A DNA stretch of 64,000 bases from Pannonibacter sp051860505. GTDB taxonomy: Bacteria; Pseudomonadota; Alphaproteobacteria; Rhizobiales; Stappiaceae. Both the position numbers and the translations under genes were made by a program. The stretch lies in the NCBI RefSeq assembly GCF_051860505.1, contig NZ_JBHYDX010000020.1, positions 25,731 through 89,730 of the forward strand, written 5' to 3'. The notes beneath the pieces are model-generated. The model did no database searches and was not told where the DNA came from. It saw only the letters and a program-made list of their open reading frames with translations. Of the stretch, positions 7,244-16,821 are shown piece after piece (positions within the stretch are counted from its first letter, which is position 1; every line of letters begins with the position of its first letter).

Positions 7244-8388
7244 GACACCTGCTCCGCGAGCGCCGCACGGGCGATGACGATCTTCTGCACGTCGCTGGCG
7301 CCCTCGTAGATCCGGAGAGCCCGGATCTCGCGATAGAGGCTTTCGACCATGAAGCCCTTGCGCACGCCATCGCCGCCATGCAGCTGCAGCGCCGCATCGA
7401 TGACCTTCTGCGCCGTCTCTGTGGCATGGAGCTTCGCCATCGCGGCTTCGCGGCTGACGCGGGGGGCGCCCATGTCCTTGGTCCAGGCAGCACGGTAGAT
7501 GAGGAGGGCCGAGGCATCGACGCCCAGGGCCATGTCGGCGATATGCCCCTGCACCATCTGCAGGTCGGCCAGCGGTGCGCCGAACAGCTCGCGCGTCGTG
7601 ACCCGGCCCAGCGCCTCATCTAGGGCGCGGCGGGCAAAGCCGAGAGCCGCCGCACCGACCGTGGAGCGGAACACGTCCAGCACGGACATGGCGATCTTGA
7701 AGCCGTCGCCGGGTCGGCCGATTAGGGCGCTGCCCGGCAGTTCGATGTCGTTGAAGCGCAGATGGGCCAGCGGATGCGGGGCCATCACCTCGATCCGCTC
7801 GACGATCTCGAGCCCCTTGGCATCGGCCGGCACCAGGAAGGCAGACAGGCCCTTGGCGCCGGGAGCTTCGCCGGTGCGGGCGAAGACGACATAGACATCA
7901 GCAATGCCGCCGTTGGAAATGTAGGTCTTCTCGCCGGAGAGGATGTAGCCACCCTGCACCGCGCGGGCGGTGGAGCGGGTGTTGGCGACATCGGAGCCGG
8001 AGCCCGGCTCGGTCAGGGCAAAGCCTGAGATCGCCTCGCCCTTGCGGGTCTTGTCGAGCCAGGCGCGCTGCTCGGGCGTGCCGAACAGCGACACCGCGCC
8101 CATGCCGAGCCCCTGCATGGCAAAGGCAAAGTCGGCGAGGCCATCATGGCGGGCCAGCGTCTCGCGGATGAGGCACAGGCTGCGCACATCCAGCTTCTCG
8201 CCCTCGCCTGCGCCCGAGTGGGTCAGCCAGCCGGCCTGCCCGAGATCGGCCACCAGCTTGCGGCAGGCAGCGTCGGTGTCGCCGTGGTCGACGTGAAGAT
8301 GATCCCGGCACCACGCATCGAGCCCTTCGGCCAGCTCGCGGTGGCGCGGCTCGAAGAATGGCCAGCCGAGAAAGGAGCGATCCGCCAT
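7240..8388 (-). CDS. Acyl-CoA dehydrogenase
   Basis: A 382-residue flavin acyl-CoA dehydrogenase with the FALTEPGSGSD motif, the SGEKTYISNG strand and the C-terminal LRIYEGASDVQK region. The ATG at 8388 is chosen because GAGG lies nine bases upstream; the frame extends 12 codons further into the previous gene without an RBS. It follows the enoyl-CoA hydratase by one base. In the 2-aminobenzoyl-CoA route it would carry out the oxidation of a beta-oxidation-like sequence after the ring has lost aromaticity. Confidence 0.88.
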   Translation of the reverse strand: MADRSFLGWPFFEPRHRELAEGLDAWCRDHLHVDHGDTDAACRKLVADLGQAGWLTHSGAGEGEKLDVRSLCLIRETLARHDGLADFAFAMQGLGMGAVSLFGTPEQRAWLDKTRKGEAISGFALTEPGSGSDVANTRSTARAVQGGYILSGEKTYISNGGIADVYVVFARTGEAPGAKGLSAFLVPADAKGLEIVERIEVMAPHPLAHLRFNDIELPGSALIGRPGDGFKIAMSVLDVFRSTVGAAALGFARRALDEALGRVTTRELFGAPLADLQMVQGHIADMALGVDASALLIYRAAWTKDMGAPRVSREAAMAKLHATETAQKVIDAALQLHGGDGVRKGFMVESLYREIRALRIYEGASDVQKIVIARAALAEQVS

Positions 8389-8389
8389 A

Positions 8390-9198
<809 letters not shown>

Positions 9199-9202
<4 letters not shown>

Positions 9203-9672
9203 TGGCTGTCCTTCCCCATCCGCTTCAGGATGTCTTTCAAGATGTCGAAATCGGCGTCGGTCAGGCGGGAGAACAGCATGTCCACCTCCCGCTCATGGTC
9301 GGCCGCAAGCTGTTCGAACTGGGCCAGGCCCGTGTCGGTCAGCGACACATGCACTGTGCGCCGGTCGGCTTCGCTCGGAACGCGGCGCACCAGTCCGTCC
9401 TTCTCGAGCCGATCGACGACGGTGGTGGCGTTGCCGTTGGAGACCAGCAGCATGCGCGAAAGCTCGCTCATGCTCATCGGCACACGGCGGCGGTAGAGCG
9501 CGGCCATGACGTCAAAGCGCGGCAGGGTCGTGTCATGCTCGACGCGCAGGAATTCGCGCAGATGCGCTTCGGCCGCCCGGGTCACCCCGAGCAGCCGGAT
9601 CCATGTCTTCAGACGGCGCTTCGACAGGGAAACCTGCGGTTCGCTCACCGGTTGGTTCGGATCGGTCGTCAT
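9199..9672 (-). CDS. MarR-family regulator of the aminobenzoyl-CoA operon
   Basis: A 157-residue MarR regulator with the winged-helix core MSELSRMLLVSNGNATTVVD and the wing DRRTVHVSLT. It is encoded inside the operon with ATGA overlaps at both ends (SDR stop/own start, own stop/hydratase start). Several MarR repressors in aromatic-CoA pathways respond to the CoA thioester, and this one probably senses 2-aminobenzoyl-CoA or a relative. Its operator is likely the palindrome ATTTCAAGCTTGAAAT at 12761-12776 just before the first gene, giving autoregulation. A longer frame upstream to 10119 is a shadow of the SDR gene. Confidence 0.88.
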
Positions 9673-10421
9673 GCCTCGCCCCCCGAAATCGCCAAAGCCT
9701 GACCGTTGATGCCCTCCGATCCCGGCCCCGACAGATAGAGCGCCATGGCAGTGACCTCGTCCGGACGAACGAGACGCCCCTGCGGATTGGTCGCCGTCAA
9801 GGCGGCGAGCGCCTCGTCCCGGCTCTTGCCCGTCTTGTCCATGATGTTGGCAATGGAGCGCTCGGTCATTTCCGTGTCGAGGAAGCCGGGGCAGATGGCG
9901 TTGACCGTGATCGGCTTGCGCGCGACTTCCAGCGCCAGAGCCTTCGTCAGGCCGACGACGCCATGCTTGGCCGCCACATAGGGGGCGACATAGGCATAGC
10001 CCTTGAGCCCCGCGGTGGAGGCGACCGAGATCAACCGACCCCAGCCACGCATCTGGTTGAGGCCGGCCCGGAAGGTGAGGAACACGCCGGTCAGGTTGAC
10101 CGCCAGCATGGCGTTCCACTGCTCCAGCGACGTCCGACCAAGGGGCGCGCTTTCGGCGACGCCAGCATTGGCGATGACGATGTCGACGGGGCCGGCCGCA
10201 GCAAACAGTGCCGCGACGCTGGCCTCGTCGGTCACATCCGCAGAAATGGCGCGCACGCCGGGATAGAGCGCGGCGACGGCATCAAGCGGCTCCTGCCGCC
10301 GCCCGGCGATCACGACCTCGGCCCCCGCCGCGACAAAGCCGCGAGCAAGGTCGGCACCGGTTCCGGTTCCGCCTCCGGTGATGAGGACCCTGCGGCCCTG
10401 CTGCGCGCCAGCCGTTGTCAT
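9669..10421 (-). CDS. Short-chain dehydrogenase/reductase
   Basis: A 250-residue classical SDR. The cofactor motif TGGGTGTGADLA is at about residues 14-25, NAG is in IVIANAGVAE, and the catalytic Ser...YxxxK appears as SVASTAGLKGYAYVAPYVAAK. PITVNAICPGFLDTEM is the usual substrate-side loop. It probably oxidises or reduces a hydroxyacyl-CoA intermediate. The ATG at 10421 overlaps the TGA of the monooxygenase/reductase gene; the 25 extra codons upstream lie within that gene and lack an RBS. Confidence 0.88.
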   Translation of the reverse strand: MTTAGAQQGRRVLITGGGTGTGADLARGFVAAGAEVVIAGRRQEPLDAVAALYPGVRAISADVTDEASVAALFAAAGPVDIVIANAGVAESAPLGRTSLEQWNAMLAVNLTGVFLTFRAGLNQMRGWGRLISVASTAGLKGYAYVAPYVAAKHGVVGLTKALALEVARKPITVNAICPGFLDTEMTERSIANIMDKTGKSRDEALAALTATNPQGRLVRPDEVTAMALYLSGPGSEGINGQALAISGGEA

Positions 10422-12703
10422 GCCCGGATCGTCTCCTGCTGCCGCTCGCGCAGGCGGAAGGCGAGATCGCGGCCACCCTTGTAGGGTGCGGGCCATTCGG
10501 ATGCCGTATCGCCCTGTTCGACCGCAGCATGCAGCGTCCAGTAGGGATCGGCCAGATGGGCACGGGCGAGGCAGACAAGATCGGCTCGGCCGGCCATCAG
10601 GATGCCGTTGACCTGGTCCCAGTCGGAGATGTTGCCGACGGTCATGGTCGGGATGCCAGCCTCGTTGCGGATGCGATCCGAGAACGGGGTCTGGAACATG
10701 CGGCCATAGACCGGCTTTTCGCCCGGATCGGTCTGGCCCGAGGACACGTCGATGATGTCGGCACCGGCGGCGCGGAACATGCGGGCGATTTCCACCGCAT
10801 CTTCCGGCGTGACGCCATCCTCGCCCATCCAGTCATGGGCCGAGATACGAACCGACATCGGCTTCTCGTCCGGCCAGACCTTGCGCATGGCGGCGAAGAT
10901 CTCGAGCGGATAGCGCATACGGTTCTCAAGCGAGCCGCCGTACTCGTCCGTGCGGCGGTTGGTGACCGGTGAGATGAAGCTTGCCAGCAGGTAGCCGTGC
11001 GCCGCGTGCATTTCGATCATGTCGACGCCGGCGCGGTTCGCCATCTGGGCGGCGGCGACGAACTGGTCACGCACCATGTCCATGTCCGTTCGGTCCATCG
11101 CCTTGGGCACCTGGTTGTGGGCCCGATAAGGGATGGCGCTGGCACTCAGGATCGGCCAGTTGCCACTGTCCAGCGGTTGGTCGATGCCGTCCCAGGCGAG
11201 CTTGGTCGAGCCCTTGCGACCCGAGTGACCGATCTGGATGCAGAGCTTGGCACTCGTCTCGGCATGGACGAAGTCGGCCAGGCGCTTCCAGGCCGCCTCA
11301 TGCTCGGGCGCATAGAGGCCAGGGCAGCCCGGGGTGATGCGGCCTTCCGGCGAGACGCAGGTCATCTCGGTGTAGATGAGCCCTGCCCCGCCCTTGGCCC
11401 GCTCGGCGTAATGCACGAGATGCCAGTCGGTCGGGCGGCCGTCGACCGCCTTGTACTGCGCCATCGGCGACAGCACGATGCGGTTCTTCAGGGTCATGTT
11501 GCGCAGCTTGAACGGCTGGAACATGGGGCGGCGGCCCTTCTGGCCACCGGCCTGTTCGGCAAACCAGTCCTCGGCCGAGGCAAGCCAGGCGGCATCGCGC
11601 AAGCGCAGGTTCTCGTGGCTGATGCGCTGCGAGCGGGTCAGCAGCGAATAGGCGAACTGGGTCGGCGGCATGTCGAGATAGCGCTCGACCTGCTCGAACC
11701 ACTCCAGCGAATTGCGCGCCGCAGACTGCAGGCGCAGCACCTCGATCCGGCGCTCGTCCTGGTAACGCTGGAACGCGGCTTCCATCGTCGGCTCGGAGTG
11801 CAGATAGGTTGCGAGCGCAATGGCGCTGTCAAAGGCAAGGCGCGAGCCCGAGCCGATGGAGAAGTGGCCGGTGGCGGCCGCATCGCCCATCAGGACGACA
11901 TTCTCGTGGTACCACTTGTCACAGATCACGCGGGGGAAGTTCATCCACACGGCCGAGCCACGCAGATGCGCCGCGTTGGACATGAGCTTGTGGCCGCCGA
12001 GGTGATCCGCGAACACCTTCTCGCAGGTCTCGATGGTCTCTTCCTTCGACATATGCTCGAAGCCGAACTTGTCCCAGGTCTCCTGGGTGCATTCGACGAT
12101 CACGGTCGCGGTGTCGGCATCGAACTGATAGGCGTGAACCCACATCCAGCCGTGCTCGGTTTTCTCGAAGATGAAGGTGAAGGCGTCGTCGAATTTCTGG
12201 TGCGTACCGAGCCAGATGAACTTGCACAGGCGCACATCGACATCCGGCTTGAACACCTCGGCATATTCGCGGCGCACCAGCGAATTGATGCCGTCGGTGG
12301 CAACCACCAGATCATAATCCTTGCGGTAGTCTTCGGCCGACTTGAACTCGGTCTCGAACTGCATGGTGATGCCGAGTTCGCGGGCGCGTTCCTGCAGCAG
12401 GATCAGCAGCTTCTTGCGGCCGATACCGGCAAAGCCATGGCCGCCCGACACGGTGCGCACGCCATCATGGATGACGGCGATGTCGTCCCAGTAGGCGAAG
12501 TTGGAGCGGATCGCCTCGGTGCTCTTGGGATCGTTGAGCGCCATCTTGCCCAGCGCATCGTCGGAGAGCACGACACCCCAGCCGAACGTGTCGCTGGCGC
12601 GGTTGCGCTCCAGCACGGTGACGTCGTGGCTGGCGTCACGCAGCTTCATCGAGATCGCGAAATAGAGGCCAGCCGGCCCACCTCCCAAGCACAGGATCTT
12701 CAT
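10418..12703 (-). CDS. Monooxygenase/OYE fusion: 2-aminobenzoyl-CoA monooxygenase/reductase type
   Basis: A 761-residue two-domain flavoenzyme. Residues 1 to about 390 are an aromatic-ring FAD hydroxylase (LCLGGGPAGLYF near the start, DLVVATDGINS, VVLMGDAAATGHFSIGSG). From Met394 (MFQPFKLRNMTLKN) it is an Old Yellow Enzyme reductase with IQIGHSGRKG and EMHAAHGYLLASF. This architecture is that of 2-aminobenzoyl-CoA monooxygenase/reductase of Azoarcus evansii and of proteins annotated as salicylyl-CoA 5-hydroxylase. The first hydroxylates the ring and then reduces it, bypassing oxygenolytic cleavage. It is the first gene of the operon; the ligase and Rid gene favour anthranilate over salicylate. 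Confidence 0.9.
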   Translation of the reverse strand: MKILCLGGGPAGLYFAISMKLRDASHDVTVLERNRASDTFGWGVVLSDDALGKMALNDPKSTEAIRSNFAYWDDIAVIHDGVRTVSGGHGFAGIGRKKLLILLQERARELGITMQFETEFKSAEDYRKDYDLVVATDGINSLVRREYAEVFKPDVDVRLCKFIWLGTHQKFDDAFTFIFEKTEHGWMWVHAYQFDADTATVIVECTQETWDKFGFEHMSKEETIETCEKVFADHLGGHKLMSNAAHLRGSAVWMNFPRVICDKWYHENVVLMGDAAATGHFSIGSGSRLAFDSAIALATYLHSEPTMEAAFQRYQDERRIEVLRLQSAARNSLEWFEQVERYLDMPPTQFAYSLLTRSQRISHENLRLRDAAWLASAEDWFAEQAGGQKGRRPMFQPFKLRNMTLKNRIVLSPMAQYKAVDGRPTDWHLVHYAERAKGGAGLIYTEMTCVSPEGRITPGCPGLYAPEHEAAWKRLADFVHAETSAKLCIQIGHSGRKGSTKLAWDGIDQPLDSGNWPILSASAIPYRAHNQVPKAMDRTDMDMVRDQFVAAAQMANRAGVDMIEMHAAHGYLLASFISPVTNRRTDEYGGSLENRMRYPLEIFAAMRKVWPDEKPMSVRISAHDWMGEDGVTPEDAVEIARMFRAAGADIIDVSSGQTDPGEKPVYGRMFQTPFSDRIRNEAGIPTMTVGNISDWDQVNGILMAGRADLVCLARAHLADPYWTLHAAVEQGDTASEWPAPYKGGRDLAFRLRERQQETIRA

Positions 12704-12760
12704 TGCCGCAGTCCCTTCCGGTTAACGTGTTGAGCATGAGCCTGCCACCAGCCGGAAATT

Positions 12761-12776
12761 ATTTCAAGCTTGAAAT
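12761..12776. promoter_or_regulatory. Perfect palindrome, probable MarR operator
   Basis: ATTTCAAGCTTGAAAT is a perfect 16-base palindrome 58 bases upstream of the first gene of the aminobenzoyl-CoA operon. Its size and symmetry fit MarR binding sites and it lies where the promoter should be. A 12-base core copy occurs at 12972-12983. Confidence 0.65.
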
Positions 12777-12971
12777 ATCGGATTATGACAACTCGGCGCA
12801 GGTGCGGCTCTGGGAAAGTGATCAGGCCGCAACGGACCTTGGCACAGGCACCCTGAAGGCAGGGTTTGCCGGCGGTCTCGTTCGATCCTCCCCTAAAGCG
12901 TGCGCTTAGGCCGGCAGCACTGGGTCGACGTGCGCTCCCGGATCGGCTCGCCGTCCTCAAACCGCAAATAA

Positions 12972-12983
12972 TTCAAGCTTGAA
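12972..12983. promoter_or_regulatory. Second copy of the MarR palindrome core
   Basis: TTCAAGCTTGAA repeats the core of the palindrome at 12761-12776. The two centres are 209 bases apart, close to 20 turns of B-DNA, so the copies would face the same side of the helix and could support a repression loop. This copy is on the tryptophan side of the gap, 106 bases before the trpL start, so it could instead affect trpE(G). The rest of the gap between 12704 and 13088 shows no gene. Confidence 0.5.
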
Positions 12984-13088
12984 GCGACTGGTCCATTTTG
13001 CAACAGGGCCACGGGAAGTGATGCCGCGACAGGTCTTGCGGCCTTTCTTCCGTTGCCTGTGGCCCGTGGCTGCGCTAGGCAAACGGTC

Positions 13089-13136
13089 ATGAACACGCAG
13101 ATGATCCTCAAGGGCTGGTGGTGGCGGGACGCATAA
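13089..13136 (+). CDS. trpL: Tryptophan leader peptide
   Basis: The ATG at 13089 opens a 15-residue peptide, MNTQMILKGWWWRDA, ending in TAA. Three consecutive Trp codons (13116-13124) stop the ribosome when charged tRNA-Trp is scarce, as in the attenuators of trpE(G) genes of rhizobia. It lies 140 bases before trpE(G) and directly before a pair of mutually exclusive RNA hairpins. Confidence 0.9.
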   Translation: MNTQMILKGWWWRDA

Positions 13137-13138
13137 GA

Positions 13139-13217
13139 GCGGCCTTGCGATTTCTCATGTCCTGACGTGATCGAAGTTGACCCAAAGGCCGCCGCGGCAA
13201 GACCCGCAGGCGGCCTT
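13139..13217 (+). terminator. trp attenuator (antiterminator and terminator hairpins)
   Basis: AAGGCCGCC at 13185-13193 pairs perfectly with GGCGGCCTT at 13209-13217, and the inner GCGG/CCGC extends the stem to 13 base pairs with one bulge. The same left arm can instead pair with GCGGCCTT at 13139-13146, right after the leader stop, forming the antiterminator. Ribosome stalling on the three Trp codons should decide between them. There is no long U tract after the terminator stem, as in some rhizobial attenuators. Confidence 0.8.
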
Positions 13218-13276
13218 CGGTCTGTCTGGGGGCAGGCTCAAGGCCTGGAGCGGCGCCCAACGTGGAGGAAACCGGA

Positions 13277-15445
13277 ATGCCGGCATCGGCTCAGCAGATC
13301 TTCAAGACCGCAGGCGGGGTGACCATCACCCGCAGCTCCCGTCCCTCCGACTATGCTTCCGGCACCTCCGACTGGATCGACCGGCTCGACGCCGAGCGCG
13401 GCGCCGTCCTCTCCTCCTCCTATGAATACCCGGGCCGCTACACGCGCTGGGACATGGCGCTGGTCAATCCGCCGCTGGTGCTGGAAGCCGCCGACCGCAA
13501 TGTCTCGATCCGGGCGCTCAACGGGCGTGGCCGCATCCTGATGCCGGTGGTCACACGCGTCCTCAAGGCCCACGCGGATGTCGCCTCTCTCACGGAAAGC
13601 GACGGCCGCATCGATCTCGTCGTCAAGACCCCGGACGGGCCGTTCCGCGAGGAAGACCGCTCGCGCCAGCCGTCCACCTTCTCGGTCGTGCGCGCCCTGA
13701 AGGAGCTGTTTGCCTGCGACGATGACCAGCTCGGCCTTTACGGTGCCTTCGGCTACGACCTTGCCTTCCAGTTCGAGCCGATCGAGCTGAAGCTGAAACG
13801 TCCGGACGACCAGCGCGACGTCATCCTGTTCCTGCCCGACGAGATCCTGATCGTCGACCACCACGCCAAGCGCGCCTATGTGCTGGAGTATGACTTCGAG
13901 GTCGACGGCCAGACGACCCGCGGCCTGCCGCGCGACGGCGAGAAGCAGCATTACCAGCCGGCCAACGAGGATCCGGGCCGCGGCGACCATGAGCCGGGCG
14001 AATATGCCAGGATCGTCGACCGGGCGAAGGAGTACTTCAAGCGCGGGGACCTGTTCGAGACCGTGCCGGGCCAGACCTTCTACGAGCCCTGCGCCAACCC
14101 GCCGTCGGCCGTCTCGCGCCGGCTGCAGCAGATCAACCCGTCGCCCTATTCCTTCTTCTTCAATCTCGGCAACCGGGAATATCTCGTTGGCGCATCACCG
14201 GAAATGTATGTCCGCGTGACCGGCGGCCGGCGTGTCGAGACCTGCCCGATCTCCGGCACCATCCGGCGCGGCAAGAACGCCATCGAGGACGAGGCGCAGA
14301 TCCGCAAGCTCCTGAACTCGGCCAAGGACGAGGCCGAGCTGACGATGTGCTCGGACGTCGACCGCAACGACAAGAGCCGCGTCTGCGTGCCGGGCTCGGT
14401 CAAGGTGATCGGCCGCCGCCAGATCGAGATGTACTCCCGCCTCATCCACACCGTGGACCACATCGAGGGCATCCTGCGCGAGGATATGGACGCGCTCGAC
14501 GCCTTCCTGTCGCATGCCTGGGCGGTCACGGTGACCGGCGCGCCGAAGCGATGGGCGATGGAGTTCATCGAGGCCAACGAGAAGAGCCCGCGCGCCTGGT
14601 ATGGCGGGGCCATCGGCGCGGTGCTGTTCAACGGCGACATGAACACCGGCCTGACGCTGCGCACCGTGCGCATCAAGGATGGTGTCGCCCAGATCCGCGC
14701 CGGCGCGACACTGCTCTATGACAGCGTGCCGGAAGAGGAAGAGGCTGAGACCGAACTGAAGGCTGAGGCGATGCGCGCGGCCGTGCGCGAGGCCGGGCTT
14801 GCCGTCAAGGCGGCTGAGACGGTGAAGGCTGCAAAGCCCGGCAAGGGGCTGAAGATCCTGCTCGTCGACCACGAGGACAGCTTCGTCCACACGCTGGCCA
14901 ACTACTTCCGCCAGACCGGGGCCGATGTCGTCACCTACCGCACACCGGTGGCCGACCACGTTTTCCACGACGTCAATCCGGATCTGGTCGTGCTGTCGCC
15001 GGGACCGGGCAGCCCGAAGGACTTCGATTGCGCGGCCACCATCGGCAGGGCGCGGGCACGGGCGCTGCCGATTTTCGGTGTCTGCCTCGGGCTGCAGGCG
15101 CTGGCCGAGGGGCTGGGCGGGGAACTGGGCCAGCTCGACGTGCCGATGCACGGCAAGCCGTCGCCGATCTCGATCCTCGGCAACTCGCTGCTGTTCGAGG
15201 GGCTGACGTCGCCGGTCATCGTCGGCCGCTACCACTCGCTCTATGCGAGGAAGGACAAGCTGCCGAAGGAGTTCCGCATCACGGCGGAAACCGAGGATGG
15301 CGTCATCATGGCGATCGAGCACGAGCTGGAACCGATTGCTGCCGTGCAGTTCCATCCCGAGAGCATCATGTCACTCGATCAGGATGGCGGCCACAAGATC
15401 ATCGAGAACGTGGTCACGCGGCTGGTGAAGGCGCGGAGTACCTGA
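13277..15445 (+). CDS. trpE(G): Anthranilate synthase, fused TrpE-TrpG
   Basis: A 722-residue fusion of the chorismate-using subunit (residues 1 to about 510) and the glutamine amidotransferase (about 525 to 722), making anthranilate from chorismate and glutamine. Motifs include VLSSSYEYPGRYTRWD near the start, SPEMYVRVTGGRRVETCPIS and VTVTGAPKRWAMEF in TrpE, and FGVCLGLQ with the downstream AVQFHPES for the Cys-His-Glu triad. The fused form is typical of rhizobia and relatives. The ATG at 13277 has GGAGGAAA upstream; a GTG 15 bases earlier is less likely. It is controlled by the trpL attenuator and divergent from an operon that probably degrades anthranilate. Confidence 0.97.
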   Translation: MPASAQQIFKTAGGVTITRSSRPSDYASGTSDWIDRLDAERGAVLSSSYEYPGRYTRWDMALVNPPLVLEAADRNVSIRALNGRGRILMPVVTRVLKAHADVASLTESDGRIDLVVKTPDGPFREEDRSRQPSTFSVVRALKELFACDDDQLGLYGAFGYDLAFQFEPIELKLKRPDDQRDVILFLPDEILIVDHHAKRAYVLEYDFEVDGQTTRGLPRDGEKQHYQPANEDPGRGDHEPGEYARIVDRAKEYFKRGDLFETVPGQTFYEPCANPPSAVSRRLQQINPSPYSFFFNLGNREYLVGASPEMYVRVTGGRRVETCPISGTIRRGKNAIEDEAQIRKLLNSAKDEAELTMCSDVDRNDKSRVCVPGSVKVIGRRQIEMYSRLIHTVDHIEGILREDMDALDAFLSHAWAVTVTGAPKRWAMEFIEANEKSPRAWYGGAIGAVLFNGDMNTGLTLRTVRIKDGVAQIRAGATLLYDSVPEEEEAETELKAEAMRAAVREAGLAVKAAETVKAAKPGKGLKILLVDHEDSFVHTLANYFRQTGADVVTYRTPVADHVFHDVNPDLVVLSPGPGSPKDFDCAATIGRARARALPIFGVCLGLQALAEGLGGELGQLDVPMHGKPSPISILGNSLLFEGLTSPVIVGRYHSLYARKDKLPKEFRITAETEDGVIMAIEHELEPIAAVQFHPESIMSLDQDGGHKIIENVVTRLVKARST

Positions 15446-15527
15446 TGCCTGATGTCAAGTCAGGTATGCCTCCCTTCCGTTATGGCCGGGCTTGTCCTGA
15501 CCATCTGCAAGTCATTGACTTGTATAG

Positions 15528-15550
15528 ATCCTCGGCACAAGGCCGAGGAT
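15528..15550. terminator. Hairpin after trpE(G)
   Basis: ATCCTCGGC and GCCGAGGAT form a perfect 9-base-pair stem with a 5-base loop, 83 bases after the trpE(G) stop and in the gap before the convergent membrane protein gene. There is no U tract. A related motif with GTCCCGGC arms occurs twice at 57867-57956, so this may be a dispersed palindrome that also stops transcription. Confidence 0.5.
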
Positions 15551-15585
15551 GACGGTGGAGCGCTGAGGGCTGTTGAACCGAAACG

Positions 15586-16680
15586 TCAGCCCGGCGTGCC
15601 AGCAGCGGGGGCTGCCTGACAGATCAGCGGTCCCGCCGGCTGGAGCGGTGCCCCGGTCAACTCCGCCAGCCGGTCAGCCGGGCGGCCGGTGATGCGGGCC
15701 CAGAGCCAGCCGCCGTCGCCCTCACCCATGCGCCGGTGGCTCAGGTCGCGCTCGGCCGGGATGCCGCTCGCTGCGCCGTCGCGCAGATCCGCCAGGGCAA
15801 ATTGGAACACATAGTCCGGGGTCATGCCCATGCGCAGGTCCGAGACGACAAGACGCCCGTCGCGCTCTTCGGCTTTCAGGAAGCCACGGCTGAACCAGGC
15901 GAGCTTGGCATAGGCATCGCTGCCTGCAACGCAGGCGGCAAGGTCCGGACGGCGGGGATGGGTGTAGACTGGCACCGGATCTGGCCCGTCGACCAGCGAC
16001 AGGTAGACATTGTGATAGGCCTCATCCTCCAGGGCGATGACCTTCCACATCACCGTATTGAAGGGACCGGCAATCGCAAGCACCTGCTCGGGTACGATCC
16101 CGCGAGCGGCAAAGACCTCACGTGCCCGCGCCTCCATCTGTGACTGGATGACGACACCCCAGCCGAGATAGGCCGTGCTGAGCACCAGGGCCACCGCGAC
16201 ACCCCGGCCAAGCGCCCGGCTCCAGCCGGAGCGGACCAGCGCCCAGACGGTCACAGCCAGGAGCGGCAGCGTATAGAGCGGATCCGCGATGAACACCGAG
16301 CCGACGCCGACCGGATCGGGGAAGACCGGCCAGAACAGACGCGTGCCGTAGATCGTCATGGCGTCCAGCAAGGCATGTGTCGACAGGCACAGGAATACCG
16401 TCAGCATGGCCAGGAGCCGTGCCTCGCGCAGGCCCTTGAACAGCCGCACCAACCCCTCGCCCAGCAACGGAGCGGCCAGGGCATGCACAAACAGCGAATG
16501 GGTCCAGCCGCGGTGATAGACGAAGCTGTCCACCGGATCGGCAAAGGGGATGAGGACATCGAGGTCCGGCAAGGTGCCAAGCACACCGCCAATCAACGCC
16601 GCCTTGCGCGCGCCAACCTTCGGACCGATGACAAGGGCGGACACGGCGGCGCCGAGAACAAACTGCGAGAGGGAATCCAT
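15586..16680 (-). CDS. YdjM-type inner membrane metal-dependent hydrolase family protein
   Basis: A 364-residue membrane protein beginning MDSLSQFVLGAAVSALVIG, the signature start of the YdjM/LexA-regulated hydrolase family. LPDLDVL and YHRGWTHSLFVH contain the conserved Asp and His residues, and STHALLDAMT is a third conserved block. Several hydrophobic segments lie between residues 80 and 200, followed by a soluble C-terminal part. The start at 16680 is chosen by family alignment; the Shine-Dalgarno is weak and the frame extends upstream to 16773. Its biochemical role is not established. It is convergent with trpE(G). Confidence 0.85.
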   Translation of the reverse strand: MDSLSQFVLGAAVSALVIGPKVGARKAALIGGVLGTLPDLDVLIPFADPVDSFVYHRGWTHSLFVHALAAPLLGEGLVRLFKGLREARLLAMLTVFLCLSTHALLDAMTIYGTRLFWPVFPDPVGVGSVFIADPLYTLPLLAVTVWALVRSGWSRALGRGVAVALVLSTAYLGWGVVIQSQMEARAREVFAARGIVPEQVLAIAGPFNTVMWKVIALEDEAYHNVYLSLVDGPDPVPVYTHPRRPDLAACVAGSDAYAKLAWFSRGFLKAEERDGRLVVSDLRMGMTPDYVFQFALADLRDGAASGIPAERDLSHRRMGEGDGGWLWARITGRPADRLAELTGAPLQPAGPLICQAAPAAGTPG

Positions 16681-16821
16681 AAACCAGCCATTTTGGCCCA
16701 AGATGCGGGCTGAGTTGAGAAACGCCTTCTGATCTGGCATCTGGCTTACGGCTATACAACCCTTCGGGATCATCGCCGGTCCGGATATCTTAACTCAGCC
16801 CCTTCCCTCCCGGACATCCAG

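Noticed and set aside
10997..12733. 578-residue plus-strand frame
   Set aside because: Antisense shadow of the monooxygenase/OYE fusion.
12703..12960. Small frames on both strands in the operon/trp gap
   Set aside because: No Shine-Dalgarno and no conserved features; the region is better explained by operators and the trp leader.
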